The notes under the pieces were generated by a model. It was not told the origin of the DNA, made no database searches, and saw only the letters and a list, made by a program, of their open reading frames with translations. From positions 1-33,654 of the forward strand of contig NZ_JBCFBA010000033.1 in assembly GCF_038562415.1 (NCBI RefSeq): a stretch of DNA of 33,654 nucleotides, read 5' to 3'. This DNA is from Solidesulfovibrio sp. GTDB lineage: Bacteria; Desulfobacterota; Desulfovibrionia; Desulfovibrionales; Desulfovibrionaceae. The translations under genes were made by a program, and so were the position numbers. This document shows, piece by piece, positions 1 through 7,253 of this stretch. How positions within the stretch are numbered: the first letter of the stretch is position 1; every line of letters begins with the position of its first letter.

Positions 1-62
1 CCCGGTAGAGCGTCCTTGATGATTTCCCATTGGTCGTCTCGAAGTCTGTGGCGACGTTCCAT
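1..62 (-). CDS. IS5-family transposase, N-terminal fragment (cut by window edge)
   Basis: Reading leftwards from the ATG at 62, the first 20 residues are MERRHRLRDDQWEIIKDALP. This is the typical opening of IS5-group (IS427/ISL2-like) DDE transposases, which begin with a basic stretch followed by an L-x-D-x-Q-W-x-x-I/L motif leading to LLPG-like residues. Such enzymes cut and rejoin the ends of their own element. Only the start is visible, so the catalytic DDE residues, frame integrity and element length cannot be judged. A purine-rich AGGGA on the minus strand (74-70) lies seven bases before the start codon and would act as ribosome binding site. It sits in the loop of a hairpin and a near-consensus promoter lies just upstream (both listed separately). 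The terminal inverted repeat should lie somewhere between about 84 and 180, but I could not identify it with confidence. The family call rests on 20 residues. Confidence 0.7.
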   Translation of the reverse strand, partial: MERRHRLRDDQWEIIKDALP

Positions 63-83
63 GCGCAACTCCCTGTTGCGCAT
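61..83 (-). promoter_or_regulatory. Hairpin over the transposase ribosome binding site and start codon
   Basis: Bases 61-69 (atgcgcaac) and 75-83 (gttgcgcat) form a perfect 9-base inverted repeat with a 5-base loop. In a minus-strand transcript the loop is AGGGA, the likely Shine-Dalgarno, and the 3' arm ends within the ATG. The upstream arm overlaps the -10 box, so RNA started at the local promoter would lack nearly all of that arm. Read-through RNA from outside would contain the whole hairpin. Confidence 0.6.
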
Positions 84-111
84 TTATAGCATTCACTGAA
101 ACGAATGTCGA
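83..111 (-). promoter_or_regulatory. Sigma-70-type promoter of the transposase
   Basis: On the minus strand TCGACA (111-106) is followed by a 17-base spacer and TATAAA (88-83). Each hexamer differs from the consensus TTGACA/TATAAT at one position, and the spacing is ideal. Transcription would begin around 77-75, only about 14 bases before the transposase ATG. This is one of few AT-rich patches in the surrounding DNA. The activity is inferred from the match only. Confidence 0.55.
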
Positions 112-212
112 CACGGCCTAGAAGGGCTGGTAGAAGCCGCGAAAGGGGCCGGCGCGCCCGGGCGCCATGGCCCCGGACGCGGCGGCCACTCCCGACAATC
201 CGGAGGAAAACC

Positions 213-422
213 ATGCTGTTTTGCCTGCGCCAACCCGCCCCCGTCGACAAGGAACCGGAATTCGACTGTATCGTGTGCGACAAGCCCGCGCTCCATTCCT
301 CGGAGGCGGCCAGCACGGCCACGACGCGCACGGTGGAGGTGTTCTGCCGCCACTGCGGGGCGCGCCAGACCGTCACCACGCGGTTGTCCCCGGAGGGGAA
401 GAGCTGGGAGCTCGCTTCCTAG
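213..422 (+). CDS. Small zinc-ribbon protein, 69 aa, function unknown
   Basis: The start is fixed by a strong ribosome binding site, GGAGG at 202-206, six bases before the ATG. The 69-residue product has two CxxC pairs, Cys19/Cys22 (CIVC) and Cys45/Cys48 (CRHC), about 22 residues apart. This is the layout of a small zinc ribbon that binds one structural metal ion. No enzymatic motif, signal peptide or membrane helix is visible, so it is probably cytosolic. Such proteins often bind nucleic acid or a protein partner, but nothing in the sequence selects a role. It stands alone, with the divergent transposase on one side and 198 bases before the next gene on the other. An upstream in-frame extension to 105 exists but lacks a ribosome binding site and looks like non-coding drift. 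I do not recognise the family by name. Confidence 0.7.
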   Translation: MLFCLRQPAPVDKEPEFDCIVCDKPALHSSEAASTATTRTVEVFCRHCGARQTVTTRLSPEGKSWELAS

Positions 423-548
423 GGCCAGGCCCGGGGCCGGACCGCCGCATCGGGCAGCCAGGCAAGGGGAACCAGGCCCGGTCGGTCACATCGTGTGCTT
501 CCCGAGTCGGTCCGGTCGGTTGCTCGCGGCACGGGGGGGCGAAAAGGC

Positions 549-599
549 TTGACGCCGGCACGAAACGGCAGTAAATCTTTATATTGCAATATACTGCCG
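549..599 (+). promoter_or_regulatory. Possible promoter with nested palindromes upstream of the membrane protein gene
   Basis: TTGACG (549-554), a 17-base spacer and TAAATC (572-577) give a moderate sigma-70 match. Overlapping the -10 side is an inverted repeat, cggcagta (566-573) with tactgccg (592-599). Inside its right half is a perfect 12-base palindrome, atattgcaatat (581-592). The AT-rich core contrasts sharply with its surroundings. A repressor or activator site over the promoter is plausible, but no regulator is encoded next to it. Confidence 0.35.
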
Positions 600-620
600 A
601 GACGGTTCAAGATCGACCCC

Positions 621-2636
621 ATGGACAATCCGCGCAAACGAGGCAACGGCCGGGGCCTGGCGCTGGCCCTGGGCGCCGCATCGGTCGTCCTGGCGCCGTG
701 GCTGCTGGTGGTGGCCGTGTACCGGGCCGTGGTCCAGACATCCCCCTGGAACCTGATCCCCTATCCGCATTGGGACACCTTTGACGCCGTGACCCAGGCC
801 CGGGCACTGGCCGCGGCCGGCCTGGGCATGGGCCGGTTCACCCTCAACGAAGTGCCGGCGTTTCTGGCCGATTCTCCCTTCGGCCCCCATGGCTTCGGCT
901 ATCCCCTGGCCCTGTCCCTGGGCGCGAAGCTGTTCGGGGCGGCGTTTCCCTACCGGGCGGCCGTGCTGAACCTGTCGTTTTTCTCGCTGTGCCTGATCGC
1001 CTATCTGGCCTTGACCCGGCCCGGCCTCGGCCGCCTGGCGTTGCTCGGCCTGACCGTCGTGTCCCTGGTCGATTTCCCCCATGCCGCCGCGACGTATTGG
1101 CAGGACGGCACCCACCTCGGCCTGGCCTTCCTCCTGGCCGGCCTGTTCGCCAAGGCGCTCGAGGCCGGGGCCGGGCGGCCCGGGCGCCCCTGGCGCGCCC
1201 TGCTGTTTTCGGTCATCGCCGCGGCCGCGCTCGTCAAGATGTCCTGGGGCCTGCTTTTCATTCCTTGGTGCCTGCTGGTGCTGCCGGACACCCGCCTGGG
1301 CCGGCTGGCGGCCTTTCCCTGCGGCGCCGGGCTGCTGGCCCTGTGCTATCTGGCCTACATGCTGCCGGCCTCGCCCTTCGTCAGCTACAGCAGCCCCGGC
1401 CGGGAGGTGGTCCAGAACATCTTCCGGGGCGGCGTCTCCCTGGCCGCTATCCCCGGCCTCGCGGCGAAGCTGCTGCTGCCCAACCTCCAGCGCGCCCTGG
1501 AGCTGATCCGCGACAACCCCTTCGTGGGCGTGATGCTGGCTTTTTTGCCCCTGGGCCTGGCCAGCGTGCTGCGGGCCGCTTCCCGGGCGCGGGAGGGGGC
1601 GGGGGGCGGCAGAGGGGTGCGGGACCTGGCCTGGGTCCATGCGTGCAACCTGGGCGGCTACCTCCTGGCCGCCCTGACCTACCAGTCTCTGGAGCTGCGC
1701 CACCTTTTCCCGGTGTACCTGCTCTCGTTTCTGCTCGTGCTGTCCCTTGGCCGGTCGCGCCTGCTTATGCCGTTCATGCTCGGGGCCCAACTGGCGGCCG
1801 CGCTGTTCGGCTTCCAGGCCGTCCAGAACCAGGCCTACGCCCTGGCCGAGCGGCCCGAGGCCCGTCTGGGGCGCATCGAGGGCTTTGCCCGGCTGTCGGG
1901 CCTGTTCATGCCCTCTACCGCGCAGGACAATGCCTGGTGCAACACGCTGCTCGTGGGCAATTTCGACACGACCACCGAATTCCTGGGCCTTTCGCCCGGA
2001 CTCGGGCTTTCCTACATCCTGACCTATTCCGGCTATTCTCCGCCGGCCAAATCCCGGTTCCTGCTGCTCAAAAACGACTGGCAGGTCGCCTTTTTCGCCT
2101 CGACCAACCGCTTGCGCTTCCTTTCCCGGACCACGGCCGGGGATTTGTACCTCAACGAGGATTGCCCGTGCCAGGGGCCGGCCGTGGCGGCCGTGGACGG
2201 CGAGCGGCTGTCCGTGGCGGTGTCGGAACTGGAGGGGCTGGCGGCCGCCCGGGCGCTGCGGGACCGCGACCCGGGCCGGGCCTTGGCCTGGAGCGGGTTT
2301 GCCGGGCCGGGCGGGGCGGAAGTCTATGAAGCCACCCGGGAGCTTACCGTCGAGGGCTTTGTCCAGGAGCGCCTGGCGGCCGGCCAGTTGTCGGAAGGCA
2401 CGGCGCGAAAGCTGCGCGACGGCCTGGATTCCCTGCGCCTCACCGTGACCTTCGCCCGGGACGGGGACGGTCGATGGGCCGCCGGCAACGCGCGGCTCTC
2501 CGTGCACTGCCGCAGCGGGCTTTTCAACAGCTACGCCCTCCCCGAGGCGGCCCTGGGGCCGGATCCGGCGGCCTGGACCGCGCCGGTGTCGTTTCGATAT
2601 CCGGACCTGGACTATTTCGTCTGCGATTACTGGTAG
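621..2636 (+). CDS. Large polytopic membrane protein, possible GT-C-type glycosyltransferase, 671 aa
   Basis: An N-terminal basic tail is followed by about ten hydrophobic helices, roughly at residues 12-38, 93-132, 138-153, 164-180, 195-247, 299-318 and 340-400. After these comes a hydrophilic C-terminal domain of about 270 residues that would lie outside the cytoplasmic membrane or in the cytosol. The loop after the first helix carries an acidic motif (HWDTFDA, near residue 50), and a late helix is preceded by an E-L-R-H-L-F-P motif (about 358-363). Both resemble the first-loop acidic site and the ...P-Y/F-P-type helix of GT-C glycosyltransferases that use polyprenyl-linked sugars. That resemblance is weak and is my inference. 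The start at 621 has no good ribosome binding site; the upstream in-frame stretch from 495 looks non-coding. The next gene begins six bases after its stop and is probably co-transcribed. I do not recognise the exact family. Confidence 0.7.
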   Translation: MDNPRKRGNGRGLALALGAASVVLAPWLLVVAVYRAVVQTSPWNLIPYPHWDTFDAVTQARALAAAGLGMGRFTLNEVPAFLADSPFGPHGFGYPLALSLGAKLFGAAFPYRAAVLNLSFFSLCLIAYLALTRPGLGRLALLGLTVVSLVDFPHAAATYWQDGTHLGLAFLLAGLFAKALEAGAGRPGRPWRALLFSVIAAAALVKMSWGLLFIPWCLLVLPDTRLGRLAAFPCGAGLLALCYLAYMLPASPFVSYSSPGREVVQNIFRGGVSLAAIPGLAAKLLLPNLQRALELIRDNPFVGVMLAFLPLGLASVLRAASRAREGAGGGRGVRDLAWVHACNLGGYLLAALTYQSLELRHLFPVYLLSFLLVLSLGRSRLLMPFMLGAQLAAALFGFQAVQNQAYALAERPEARLGRIEGFARLSGLFMPSTAQDNAWCNTLLVGNFDTTTEFLGLSPGLGLSYILTYSGYSPPAKSRFLLLKNDWQVAFFASTNRLRFLSRTTAGDLYLNEDCPCQGPAVAAVDGERLSVAVSELEGLAAARALRDRDPGRALAWSGFAGPGGAEVYEATRELTVEGFVQERLAAGQLSEGTARKLRDGLDSLRLTVTFARDGDGRWAAGNARLSVHCRSGLFNSYALPEAALGPDPAAWTAPVSFRYPDLDYFVCDYW

Positions 2637-2642
2637 GATGCC

Positions 2643-3203
2643 ATGGCCCGATACAAAAGCCTTCTCTCCCTCGCGGCCCTCGCCTGCGGCGCGGCGCTCG
2701 TCCTGTCTTTTTCCAGCCACCGCTGGCACACCGTCTACTGCTCGGCCATCCTGCCCTTTGTCAGCTGGGGCCCCCAGGCCAGCGGCCTGCTCTCCTGCTC
2801 CAACGTCGTCCAGGCCATCGAGCCGGACAGCCTGGACAACATCGCCCTGGAACCCCAGGAAGGTCAGCCGGGCTGGGCGGCCATGACCGTTAAGGACAAG
2901 GCCCGGGGCGGGCGCTTTCGCCTCAGGGTCACGCGCGACAGGGCCTGGATGCTCTATTACCCCCGCGCCAACGGGCCGGACAGCGGCGTGGAGGTGTTCG
3001 TCGAAAAGGACGGCCAGGTCCGCAAGCTCGCCGGCATGACGGGTTCCGGGGTCGGCTGGTCCGACATCGGCGCCCGGCACCCGGTCAATATCGGCTGCGT
3101 CTTCGACGGGTACAAGGCCGAGCCCTTTGCCGTGGAGCTGGAGTTCGTCCTGCACGGCCCCTCGGCCCAGGTCTGGGCCAAGGACGGGGCCGTCCTGTTC
3201 TAG
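2643..3203 (+). CDS. Membrane-anchored or exported protein of unknown function, 186 aa
   Basis: The ATG lies six bases after the stop of the large membrane protein gene, so the two are very likely one operon. Residues 5-23 form a hydrophobic segment after a short basic N-terminus (MARYK), consistent with an uncleaved anchor or Sec signal. The rest, about 160 residues, is soluble and rich in short beta-type stretches, for example around FRLRVTRDRAWMLYY and VELEFVLHG. Two cysteines lie near residues 33 and 52 and could pair in an oxidising compartment. No known domain is recognised. Working with the preceding membrane protein at the envelope is the simplest reading. The stop TAG at 3201-3203 interlocks with the stop of the converging gene. 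Confidence 0.65.
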   Translation: MARYKSLLSLAALACGAALVLSFSSHRWHTVYCSAILPFVSWGPQASGLLSCSNVVQAIEPDSLDNIALEPQEGQPGWAAMTVKDKARGGRFRLRVTRDRAWMLYYPRANGPDSGVEVFVEKDGQVRKLAGMTGSGVGWSDIGARHPVNIGCVFDGYKAEPFAVELEFVLHGPSAQVWAKDGAVLF

Positions 3204-5869
3204 GACGGCGGCGGGTCGAGGCGGCGCACCCGCCCCCAGGAGCCGTCCACCTCCACCGGTTCGCCGTCGCGCAACAGCCGCGTGGCGTCGAGCACCCCGG
3301 CCACGCACGGCTTGCCGTACTCCCGGGCCACCAGCGACCCGTGCTGGAGCATGCCGCCGACCTCCAGCACGATGGCGGCGGCGTTGACGAAAAGCGGCGT
3401 CCAGCCGGGGTCCGTGGCCCGGGCCACCAGGATGTCCCCGGGCAGCAGCGGTTTTTCGTCCGGCGTGCGCAGGACCTTGACCGGGCCTGAAACCGTGCCC
3501 GGCGACACGCCCTGGCCCGACAGCTCCCCGGCCTTGGCCGGCCGGGATTTCGGCCGCAGGATGCGCCCCCGGGAATCCACCACGTGGGGAAAGGCCTCCA
3601 CCCGGCCCAGGCGCCGCAAAAAGGCGGTATTGGCCGCCCCCAGGGCGCGCGCGTCCAGGCTCGGGTCGCCAAGGGCCCGGTCCAGGTCGGCCAGGGTCAG
3701 GTCGAACACCTCCCGGGCATCGTCCAGCCGCCCGGCCCGGGCCAGGCTTCGGCCGGCCTCCAGGGCGCGCTCGCGCACCAGGGCGATCACCTTGACCAGA
3801 TAGTATTTGTGGTTCTCCCGATAGCCGCCGAAATGCTCCACCAGGCGGTAGAGCAGGCCGTATTCCGCGTGGGCCGGGACGCCCATGGCCCGGGCCGTCC
3901 GCTCCAGGCGGGCATGGGCCGCCAGGCGGCGTTCGATGGAGCGCTGCTGGATGGTGCGGGGCGTGTCGCCGCCCTCGGGCAGTGCGGCCAGGGCCACGAC
4001 CTGCTTGCACAGCATTTCGGGCGCGTCCCGGTAGCGCGGCGCGGCGAGGTCCAGTTCGCGCGGCCCCCGGAAGCCGAAGCGGTCCTGGAAGTCCCGCCAG
4101 GCGGCAACGGCCCGGGCGGCCTCGGGCGGGGCGTCGCCGGCGAGCAGGCAGCGGTCGATGCTGGCGGCGTCGGCGAGCCCGGCTTCCCGGAACGCCTCGG
4201 CGACGCCGTACAGGGCCAGCCCCATGTCGATGGTGATGTTGTGGGGCAGGGCCTGATCGATATGGGTCAGGTCGTCGGCGACCGTGGGGTCGCTGGCGGC
4301 GCGGGCGGCGAACAGCCGGCGCAGGCGCGACTTGGCCAGGATGCCCACGAGAAGCGGCGTGGCCAGGACGTCGACGAGGAGTTCGAGGAATGCCCCGCAC
4401 AGCCGGTCGGCGGCGTCGGCCAGGCCCTGGCCGTCCTCCCGGTGGGCGGCCATGGCGGCCAGGGCCGCTTCCACCTTGGGGTGATAGCGGGCGGCGGCAT
4501 GCTCGGGGGCCAGGGCGGCGGCGATGTTGCGCAGGGGCAGGCCGGGAACGTGGGCCAGCAGCCGGGGGATCAGGTGGTTAAGGAACGCCGGTTTGGGCAG
4601 CCGGCGGTACGGGGCCAGGTCGGCCTCGCGCAGGATGTCGCCGACCATGGCGTCCATGTTGTCGATGAAGGCGGCGAAGCCCTCGGGGTCGGCCATGGTG
4701 AAGAGGAAGGACAGGCAGGAGTAGAGCCGGCCGCCGGCCGGGCGGACCAGGCCGTGCCCGGGGTCGACGATGGCGTCGTCGCCCAACAGGCGCCTGGCGG
4801 CCCGGCGGAAAAACACGGCCAGGAAGTCCTGGCCCATGACGGAGAGCGGCTCCTGGATGCCCTGGATGGCCAGGGTGGCGTCCATGAACAGCGCGCGCGG
4901 CGCCCCGGGCGCGGTGAGGATTTCCTCCGGCAGCGGCAGCCAGGCGGTGATGGGCCGGGCCTGGAGCAGGGAGAACCGGCCGCCGTGCCAGGCCCATTCG
5001 ATGTCCATGGGGCATTGGTAGAGGGCCTCGATGCGCGAGAGCGTGGCCGTCATTTCCCGCAATTGATCCGGCGACAGGGTCGCTTCGTCGTGGCGGTCGT
5101 CGGCGCGTTCGGTGGTGCCGCCGTCCGGGAGCAGCCAGTACGACGTTTCCTTGGCGCCGAGGACCGTCTCCACGACCTCGCCCGTGACCTTGTCCACGGT
5201 GAACTGGTCGGGCGTGGCCAGGCCGCTGACCACGGTCTCGCCCAGGCCCCAGTTGGCGTTGAAGACAGCCAGGTCGTAGTCGTTGGTCAGCGGGTCGAGG
5301 CTGAAGCCGACGCCGGCGACGTCCGCGTCGATCTGGGCCTGGATGACGACGGCGATGCGGGCCTGGCTGATGTCGAAGCCGTGCTGCCGCTTGTACACGA
5401 AGACCCGGGGATTGAGGCACGAGCCGAAGGCCCGGCGCACGGCCCGTTCCATGGTGTCCCGCGTCGCGCCGAGGATGGTCTCGTAGCCGCCGGCGAAGGA
5501 GGCGCTGGCCAGGTCTTCCTCGGGCGAGGAGGAGCGCACGGCGAAAAGCCGCCATTGCCCGAGCCCGTCAAGGGCCTCGGCCACGAGCCGGGCCTGGTCG
5601 GCGTCGAAGGCGAGGGCCTCGGCCAGGGGCGGCAGGGCGGCGGCCGCCGTGGCCATGTCCCCGGGCGCGGCGGCCAGAAAGGCTTTCCAGGCCTCGCACT
5701 GCCGCACCCGGCGAGCCCAGGGCTCGAAAAAACGGGTGGTCAGGACGAAGCCGGGCGGCACGGGGAAGTGCTCGCGGCTCAGGCGGAGAAGCGAATACCC
5801 CTTGCCGCCCACCTCGGAAATGGCCGGCAGCCCGCCGGCGTCCGTAAAGGCGATGATCGGTGCGGTCAT
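3200..5869 (-). CDS. PEP-utilising dikinase of the rifampin phosphotransferase-like type, 889 aa
   Basis: The start ATG at 5869 follows GGAGGGG closely. The N-terminal ATP-grasp domain (about 1-320) has the PPDK/PEP synthase signatures GGKGYSLLRL (Lys23), VPPGFVLTT, FAVRSSSPEED and the later GLGETVVSG. A long middle region (about 330-760) is not the PEP/pyruvate barrel. The C-terminal swivelling domain carries the phosphohistidine motif GGMLQHGSLVAREYGKP, with the catalytic His at about 843, close to the protein's end. PEP synthase and PPDK carry a further C-terminal TIM barrel after this His; here only about 46 residues follow. ATP domain, central binding domain and terminal His domain, at about 870-890 residues, is the order known for rifampin phosphotransferase. 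The chemistry is probably ATP-dependent phosphotransfer through the His, to a substrate that cannot be read from the sequence. It lies opposite to and overlaps the stop codon of the upstream gene. Confidence 0.8.
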   Translation of the reverse strand: MTAPIIAFTDAGGLPAISEVGGKGYSLLRLSREHFPVPPGFVLTTRFFEPWARRVRQCEAWKAFLAAAPGDMATAAAALPPLAEALAFDADQARLVAEALDGLGQWRLFAVRSSSPEEDLASASFAGGYETILGATRDTMERAVRRAFGSCLNPRVFVYKRQHGFDISQARIAVVIQAQIDADVAGVGFSLDPLTNDYDLAVFNANWGLGETVVSGLATPDQFTVDKVTGEVVETVLGAKETSYWLLPDGGTTERADDRHDEATLSPDQLREMTATLSRIEALYQCPMDIEWAWHGGRFSLLQARPITAWLPLPEEILTAPGAPRALFMDATLAIQGIQEPLSVMGQDFLAVFFRRAARRLLGDDAIVDPGHGLVRPAGGRLYSCLSFLFTMADPEGFAAFIDNMDAMVGDILREADLAPYRRLPKPAFLNHLIPRLLAHVPGLPLRNIAAALAPEHAAARYHPKVEAALAAMAAHREDGQGLADAADRLCGAFLELLVDVLATPLLVGILAKSRLRRLFAARAASDPTVADDLTHIDQALPHNITIDMGLALYGVAEAFREAGLADAASIDRCLLAGDAPPEAARAVAAWRDFQDRFGFRGPRELDLAAPRYRDAPEMLCKQVVALAALPEGGDTPRTIQQRSIERRLAAHARLERTARAMGVPAHAEYGLLYRLVEHFGGYRENHKYYLVKVIALVRERALEAGRSLARAGRLDDAREVFDLTLADLDRALGDPSLDARALGAANTAFLRRLGRVEAFPHVVDSRGRILRPKSRPAKAGELSGQGVSPGTVSGPVKVLRTPDEKPLLPGDILVARATDPGWTPLFVNAAAIVLEVGGMLQHGSLVAREYGKPCVAGVLDATRLLRDGEPVEVDGSWGRVRRLDPPPS

Positions 5870-6051
5870 GTCCCCTCCGGCCCGCGCCGCTGGTCTGAAG
5901 CCCGAAAACCTGCCCCGATGGCCGTCCGCTTGCCCTGGCCAGGGGCCAGCCCGGGTTCTGTGTAGGCGCCTGGCCAGCGGGCGAAGCTTTCGCGCCGTTG
6001 TCAAGTCGAGTAGTCAAGGGGCGGGGAGAAGTCAAAATACCCGGGAACGTT

Positions 6052-6165
6052 TCAGTATCTATCCTCTTCGAGGACGTGGCACGAGGCTTCCCCGCGCAGC
6101 CGCCGCCACAGGGTGGAGCGGCTGATGCCGAGCAGCCTGGCCGCCGCGCCCCCTACCGGCTTGCC
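6052..6165 (-). pseudogene. Orphan Fis-type helix-turn-helix tail of a lost regulator
   Basis: Reading leftwards, the frame ends with GGAAARLLGISRSTLWRRL, about 15 further residues and a TGA at 6054-6052. This matches the HTH_8/Fis DNA-binding helix pair that closes sigma-54-dependent activators (pattern N-x-x-x-A-A-R-x-L-G-I-S-R-x-T-L). Upstream of about 6165 the same frame loses all resemblance and runs into the ribosome binding site and start of malate dehydrogenase. The AAA+ and receiver domains are therefore absent. It is most likely the remnant of a deleted activator gene; a tiny stand-alone DNA-binding protein is less likely, as no start with a ribosome binding site is evident. The rest of the 336-base gap (5870-6205) holds no other gene, only the RNA leaders of the divergent neighbours. 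Confidence 0.55.
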
Positions 6166-6205
6166 CGTGGGCGTGATACCCGGAGGGGAAAACGGGAGGA
6201 GAGGC

Positions 6206-7138
6206 ATGAACGGAAAGGTCACCGTCTTCGGCGCGGGCAATGTCGGCGGCGCGGTCACCCGGCGGCTCATCGAGCGCAAGGTCTGCAAGAAGGTCGTGCT
6301 GGTGGACAGGATGCCGGACAAGGCGGCCGGCATCGCCCTGGACATCCTGGAGGCCAGCCCCGTGGACCTGCTGGAGCCGGTCTGCCTGTCCGGCGAGGAC
6401 CTGGAGCAGACCCGGGATTCGGACATCGTCATCATCACCGCCGGGGCCACGCGCAAGGAAGGCATGAGCCGCGACGACCTGCTGCGCGTAAACGCCGACA
6501 TCGTGCGCGAGTGTGTGTCCAGCGCGGCCAAATACAGCCCCTACGCCTTCTACATCGTCGTGAGCAACCCGCTTAACGTCATGTGCCACGTGGCCATGCG
6601 GGCCGGCCAGATCCCGCGCACCCGCATCACCGGCATGGCCGGCATCCTGGACGCCAGCCGCTTTCAGTATTTCCTGTCCAAGGAGCTGGGCGTGTCCGTG
6701 GAAAACATCCAGGCCATGGTCCTTGGCGAGCACGGCGAGGACATGGTGCCCGTGCCGCGCTACTCCACCGTGGCCGGCATCCCGGTCACGGAGCTGTTGC
6801 CCAGGGAGCGCCTGGACGCGCTCATTGCCCGCACCCGCGACGGCGGGGCCGAGATCATCCGGCTCATGCGGACCAGCGCCTTCTACGCCCCGGCCTCGGC
6901 CGTGATCCAGATGGTGGCGGCCGTGGTCATGGACAAAAAAAAGATCCTGCCTTGCGCCGCCTACCTCACGGGCGAGTACGGGCTGCGCGACGTGTTCGTG
7001 GGCATGCCGGTCAAGCTCGGCGCCAACGGCGTGGAGGATGTCCTGGAACTGGAACTCACCGACGAGGAAGGCCAGGCCCTGCTGGGGAGCGCCCAAAAAA
7101 TCAAGGCGCAGCTGGCCCTGCTCGGCGAAGCCTGTTGA
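6206..7138 (+). CDS. mdh: NAD-dependent malate dehydrogenase, LDH-like type, 310 aa
   Basis: This cytosolic enzyme interconverts malate and oxaloacetate with NAD. The Rossmann motif GAGNVGG (9-15) and Asp34 after the second strand indicate NAD rather than NADP. The active-site loop RKEGMSRDDL contains Arg83 and Arg89; Arg in the first of these positions marks malate over lactate specificity. Further catalytic residues are Asn121 (VSNPLN), Asp149 and Arg152 (GILDASRF) and the proton-relay His176 (GEHGEDM). A length of 310 residues is normal for the tetrameric LDH-like MDH group. The start at 6206 follows GGGAGGAGAGG; the in-frame upstream extension to 6113 overlaps the regulator remnant and is rejected. 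It stands alone, converging with the sulfatase gene. With fumarase (not in the window) and the fumarate reductase at the window's end it would form the reductive C4 branch. Confidence 0.93.
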   Translation: MNGKVTVFGAGNVGGAVTRRLIERKVCKKVVLVDRMPDKAAGIALDILEASPVDLLEPVCLSGEDLEQTRDSDIVIITAGATRKEGMSRDDLLRVNADIVRECVSSAAKYSPYAFYIVVSNPLNVMCHVAMRAGQIPRTRITGMAGILDASRFQYFLSKELGVSVENIQAMVLGEHGEDMVPVPRYSTVAGIPVTELLPRERLDALIARTRDGGAEIIRLMRTSAFYAPASAVIQMVAAVVMDKKKILPCAAYLTGEYGLRDVFVGMPVKLGANGVEDVLELELTDEEGQALLGSAQKIKAQLALLGEAC

Positions 7139-7146
7139 CCCGCCGA

Positions 7147-7172
7147 CGCCGTGGGCCCCCAGGCCCACGGCG
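7147..7172 (+). terminator. Strong hairpin after malate dehydrogenase
   Basis: An 11-base perfect stem (7147-7157 with 7162-7172) encloses a CCCA loop, starting 9 bases after the mdh stop. No T-run follows on the plus strand, so it is either a U-less terminator or an RNA 3'-end stabiliser. Confidence 0.5.
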
Positions 7173-7193
7173 CGAGGGCCGCCCGCGCCCGCG

Positions 7194-7225
7194 AAAAAAA
7201 AGCGGCGAAGCCGAGGCCCCGCCGC
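7194..7225 (-). terminator. Intrinsic terminator of the sulfatase gene
   Basis: Read on the minus strand, GCGGCG and CGCCGC (7225-7220 and 7207-7202) form a 6-base stem around a 12-base loop, followed directly by eight Ts (7201-7194). It lies about 30 bases beyond the sulfatase stop. This is a canonical Rho-independent terminator. Confidence 0.75.
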
Positions 7226-7253
7226 GTGCGATCGATGCGTCGCGCCTGGCCGA

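Noticed and set aside
579-4400. 1273-residue open frame on the minus strand
   Set aside because: It is antisense to the membrane-protein pair and shifted against the RPH-like gene. It is low-complexity Pro/Gly/Arg-rich with no domain.
3584-5965. 793-residue plus-strand frame opposite the RPH-like gene
   Set aside because: It is a mirror of a well-supported minus-strand enzyme, with Gly/Gln-rich composition and no motifs.
5999-6004. Perfect TTGACA on the minus strand upstream of the RPH-like gene
   Set aside because: No acceptable -10 sequence is found 15-19 bases downstream.
6075-6095. TGGCAC-N5-TTCC resembling a sigma-54 promoter upstream of mdh
   Set aside because: The -12 element lacks the essential GC and it lies inside the HTH-tail coding sequence, so it is a chance match.
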